Shown piece after piece: positions 60,430-64,000 of a stretch of DNA of 64,000 nucleotides. The notes below the pieces were generated by a model. It saw only the letters and a list, made by a program, of their open reading frames with translations. It made no database searches and was not told where the DNA came from. The stretch's first letter is position 1. Each line of letters starts with the position of its first letter. Location of the stretch: contig JAQFVV010012986.1 in NCBI GenBank assembly GCA_028023455.1, positions 136,501 through 200,500 on the forward strand. The letters are read 5' to 3'. Origin of the DNA: Epiperipatus broadwayi. Its lineage: Eukaryota; Onychophora; Udeonychophora; Euonychophora; Peripatidae. Made by a program: the position numbers and the translations under genes.

Positions 60430-61259
60430 AGACCACTCTATTCTAAAATAAAAAAATATTGCATGATTTTAAATTTGACAAATCCAATAATATTTACTTA
60501 TTAAACTAAAAAAAAAGAAGACAATAATGACATATTAGATCATAGGGTTTGAACTTGGGTTTAGTTAATGGAAATTTATAAATGATATTAACTCATGATA
60601 CATATAAATAATAACCTATAGTCGTATATATGCAAATAGATGTACAATTGATATCATTTACTATTTAAAACCAGTGAAGTTCAAATTGTATTTTGTAAAC
60701 ATGATGCGTTATAGAGACCAATCAGTGCACATTTGATTTTAAAAATAGAAATTATTTATAGTCAAATTGGTATGGTCTGCTTAAAAGTCGGTAAATATTT
60801 ATCAATTTTATAAAAAATACTGATCTAAATTTTTTTTAAAAAAGTAAATTGTATCATTATTTAATTTCTAAAAAGTATTATATCTTAATATTTAAAAAAA
60901 AAAAAAAAGGAAAACCGCCTTTTAAAAAAACCCAAAATACTTGCTACTAAGTAAATGTTATTCTAGCAGAAAGATGGGAAAAATATCCACCAATCATAGA
61001 TGGTCAAGCAATCTTTTACTTTAAAATGGAAGAAGAAAAAAGATGGAAAAAGAAAAGAAAAAAAAGTTTTTTCCTCCATCATAAAAATAAGTAACTAGGT
61101 TGTTTTTTTTCTTGTTGTTATATATAAAAAGTTGGATAAAAATTCATAAAATATTATTATTTACAAACAGAAAAAGTAATGAATTTTAACTCTGCATCTA
61201 TATATTGGATAATTATAATGGAATAACTTAATTGTTTTCTACTGGGCAAGTCTACTGTC
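60430..61259. other. AT-rich stretch, nothing recognised
   Basis: No domain or repeat border seen. Confidence 0.45.
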
Positions 61260-62444
61260 AATAATTCGGTAAAGGTTTACTATAGCTGCCCCAATATGTT
61301 GGCCCTCTATTGTTTAAAATTATAACTAAATTGTTGGAAAATCTTACGTATATGCTACTATATTACAATTACATTAAAATTTATTCAAATGTAAAAGATA
61401 ATAAAAAAAACATTAACCCTTTTAAGCATAATTGTGTCCTATGTATATTAAGAAGTTGGAGAAGAAGCGGTATTGCTGTGTCTACTCTGGAAGGCAAATT
61501 CATGCAGATACAATTAAAATAAAATTCTGCTGGTATCAGATTGGAATTTCAGCTTACTCTTTGCTCTCATCCACATATTTTCAATAATCTGGGTATGTAT
61601 GCCTTGGTTTTTGGGGTGCATGAAGTTGTCCTGATGGACGACAACTGAATGCATATACACATCATTGTTGAGACTGCTGATGTTATTGCATGCAGCCCAA
61701 CCATCTGAAATAATGTGCACACCTGGTAAAATGTACTGCTGTATCAGGCCCTCCAGTGTATCAGCCGTCCTGTCAGCAACTTCTGTCAATAAGCACTTTT
61801 TTGATACTCTTTCTATACTACCAAAGACCCAATGACATCTTCGTATAGTCCCCCTGTGGTGTTTGTGGTGGAAATAATACGTTTCATCCTGTAAAATACA
61901 TCACCAGTGAACAACACTGTTGGCATAAGGCATAGTTCTTCAGAAGGGGTCTTCATGCAAACCATTTGATGGCCACTTCTGGAGTTTGGATGGCATTCCA
62001 TAACTGATGCAGATTTCATTCTTCTGCCAGAATAGCAGCAATATTCAAAATTTCATTATCTGGAACTAAACATGAATCAGCCATTTTTTTCAACTAGAAA
62101 ACTGTACATGTGTGCATGTATTTTGAACTGTTGAACACAGAGGGTCTCTTTTTTTGTAACGTCCTATAAATGTAGATGGTTTAAATTCTTAAGTTGTACA
62201 TAGTTTAAATTCTTAACTTTCAAATAAATTAAAACTAATTCTTTTAATTATTGTTGTGTAATTAATCCAACATTTAAATTTTTTAAAAAAGTAATTTTTT
62301 TTTTATCTTTTATATTTGATTAAATTTTAATGTAATTGTAATATAGTAGCATATACGTAAGATTTTCCAACAATTTAGTTATAATTTTAAGCAATAGAGG
62401 GCCAACATATTGGGGCCACTATAGTAAACCTTTTCCAATAATTC
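61260..62444 (-). mobile_element. Merlin-family DNA transposon, complete with termini and target duplication
   Basis: The element is 61268-62436 (1169 bp). It starts GGTAAAGGTTTACTATAG and ends with the complement of GGAAAAGGTTTACTATAG. The inverted repeats extend about 133 bp (61268-61401 and 62305-62436). The 8-bp word AATAATTC is present directly on both sides (61260-61267, 62437-62444), as expected for Merlin, which makes 8-9 bp duplications. The transposase gene is inside on the minus strand. Confidence 0.92.
61514..62084 (-). pseudogene. Merlin transposase (IS1016/ISXO2-like DDE), with stops and a frameshift
   Basis: From ATG 62084 the frame reads MADSCLVPDNEIL, then meets TGA codons, with AIKWFA-stop-RPLLKNYALC showing the zinc-ribbon-like N-terminal part. 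After a frameshift near 61890 the catalytic core follows: DETYYFHHKHHRG (first acid), CHWVFGSIERVS, PGVHIISDGWAACNN (second Asp) and HTQIIENMW (Glu). This is the layout of Merlin and bacterial ISXO2-like transposases, which cut and paste the element. The three premature stops before the catalytic block are all TGA. Not functional as it stands. Confidence 0.88.
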
Positions 62445-62449
62445 TTAAT

Positions 62450-63315
62450 AATCTCTTGGAAGTTAATATATATTGAGGAAATAATCAGAAATGAATAAAA
62501 TGTGCATATTAAAAGAATATCAACAAATATATTCACTGGAAGAGAATGATAATTGTGCTGTGTTGGAAATGAATTTCAGTAATAAACAAAAGGAAATAGG
62601 TGAATACGGTAAATATTCAGCAAGAACAAACTTTAAAAAAAGGTAAATATCTGGAAAACAGCTAAGTATACATTTTTAAAAGTCAATAGAACTAAATTAA
62701 TAATAGCTTAAAAGTGTTCTTTGCCATTAAGGCTACATATAAAATCCTGATTGCAGTAAGTGATGGGAGAAGGAATTAACTCTGAGCCATACCAGAGGGA
62801 ATGTTATTTTCTATAGAATTTTAACAGAAAAATATTGAATGATATATATATATTTGATTGAAATCATAACTGTGCTGCATAGTACAGTTGGAAATATCTG
62901 TCATCTAGAATGAAATAAGGCAAGCCATAAATAATCTTTTATTACTAAACAAAGAGCAAAAGGAATGATTACTATTGCAATAACCCACTGCCTTGAGAAT
63001 ATTGGAATTAGTAGCCTTCAGAGAAAGAAGAAAAAATACAAGTGATAATCAGTTTATGCAGTGTGGAACGCTCAACGCTAGGAAAATTTAAAGTTATTGT
63101 TGTTGTTATTTTAAGCTGGTAGTTGAAAAAGAGAACTTGTTCCTAATGTTTGTATTTATATGTCTTAATCTATGAATTGTTAGTACAATAAGAGGGGTGG
63201 AGGTAGGACTAAATCAATGGATAATGGAATTAATAAGTAAATTAATTCAATTGTTGATATCAGTAATTTAAAAGTTATGGTGTTATTAAATATTATTAGT
63301 GATTTGAATGAACAA
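62450..63315. other. spacer between the two Merlin copies, nothing recognised
   Basis: About 870 bp of AT-rich DNA. Two passages (about 62460-62600 and 62800-62960) share wording such as 'aaaatattgaatgatata' with 'aatcataactgtgctg' against 'gaatgataattgtgctg', suggesting an old duplication. No gene. Confidence 0.4.
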
Positions 63316-63320
63316 ATATG

Positions 63321-64000
63321 GGTAAAGGTTTACTATAACGGTCTATGGGTGTTTGCCCTCTATTGTTTAAAATTTAAACTAAATTGTTTGAGAATCTTAC
63401 GTGTATGTTATTATATTACAAATAAATTAAAATTTAATCAAATGTAAAAGATAATAATAATGAAAAAACCTTTTGAATGTTGGATTAATTACACATCATT
63501 AATTAAAAGAATTACTTTTAATTTGTTTGAAAGTTAAGAATTTAAACTGTCTACAACTTAAGAATTTAAAATAACTACATTTATAGCACATGTTGTAAAA
63601 AAAAAAAAGAAGACACCCTATGTGTTCAACGGCGCGAATTACATGCACACGTGTACAGTTTTATAGTTGGGGAAAATGTCTGCTACATGCTTAGTACCTG
63701 ATGGTGAAATTTTGAGTGTTGCTGCTATTCTGGCAGTATAGAGAGAGCATCAAGAAAGTGCTTCTTAACAGAAGTTGCAGACAGGATGGCTGATACACTG
63801 GAGGGCCTGATACAGCAGTTCATTTTACCAGGTACGCACATTATTTCAGATGGCTGGGCTGCGTACAATAACATCAGCAGTCTCAACAATGGTGTGTATA
63901 TGCATTTGGTTGTTGTCCATCAGGACAACTTCATGCATCCTGAAGACCAAGACATACACACCCAGAATATTGAAAACATTTGGATGAGAGCAAAGCGTAA
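63321..64000 (+). mobile_element. second Merlin copy, internally deleted, runs off the window
   Basis: It begins GGTAAAGGTTTACTATAA at 63321 and matches the other copy's inverted repeat and 5' leader. The transposase start is at 63676 (MSATCLVPDGEIL). At about 63733 (after ctgctattctggca) about 200 bases present in the other copy are missing, and the sequence resumes in GSIERASRKCF. From there the catalytic part is open to the window end, reading IISDGWAAYNN and HTQNIENIW. The deletion removes the first acidic residue and puts a TAG in the starting frame. The right end lies beyond 64000. Confidence 0.85.

Overview
The window is animal nuclear DNA from an AT-rich, repeat-dense genome. No bacterial operon, viral genome or CRISPR array is visible. 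The only cellular gene supported by sequence is an AMT/MEP-type ammonium transporter on the + strand. One exon lies at 5356-5491 and the next at 43808-43902. The splice phases match, and the joined peptide reads through a conserved stretch of the family. Animal genomes keep AMT-type transporters outside the vertebrates, so this is probably an invertebrate with a large genome, for example a mollusc or chelicerate. The species cannot be fixed from the sequence. The first exon carries an in-frame TAA, so the gene may be a decaying copy. Nearly all of the first 44 kb is therefore its 38.3-kb intron, and the rest is either a further intron or downstream DNA.

Layout: 1.2-1.7 kb, a piece of a tandem repeat (family S) with Pol III-like boxes. 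2.7-3.4 kb, a Penelope-like element (PLE) fragment. 4.4-5.0 kb, a tRNA-derived SINE with target duplications, then a perfect-looking foldback. 5.4 kb, transporter exon. 5.8-14.8 kb, three copies (A, B, C) of an unclassified 2.1-kb non-coding repeat; A is split by a 1.76-kb insert. 15.7-21.4 kb, a decayed Ty3/Gypsy element (minus strand) split between gag and the zinc knuckle by a PLE, which is itself split by an inverted copy (E) of the same repeat. 25.4-30 kb, RTE LINE copies, one with an inverted 5' part. 30.4-31.3 kb, more family S ending in a (TAC)35 array. 31.6-32.8 kb, a second kind of PLE. 34.0-34.6 kb, a 560-bp inverted repeat. 36.2-38.1 kb, a broken hAT transposase gene. 41.8-43.4 kb, LINE fragments. 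43.8 kb, second transporter exon. 44.2 kb, a MITE. 48.4-53.8 kb, a decayed two-ORF L1/Tx1-like LINE. 55.3-57.1 kb, repeat copy D. 57.5-60.4 kb, an RTE copy split by a PLE with a 13-bp target duplication. 61.3-62.4 kb, a complete but broken Merlin DNA transposon. 63.3-64.0 kb, a second, internally deleted Merlin running off the window.

Nothing here works together as a pathway. The interest is in layering: independent retroelement and transposon classes nested inside each other within one intron, several with readable termini and target duplications, plus a long repeat family with conserved hairpins and a CTCF-like motif that I cannot place in any known class. Every transposon coding region has stops, frameshifts or truncations. 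The RTE reverse-transcriptase half is the best preserved.
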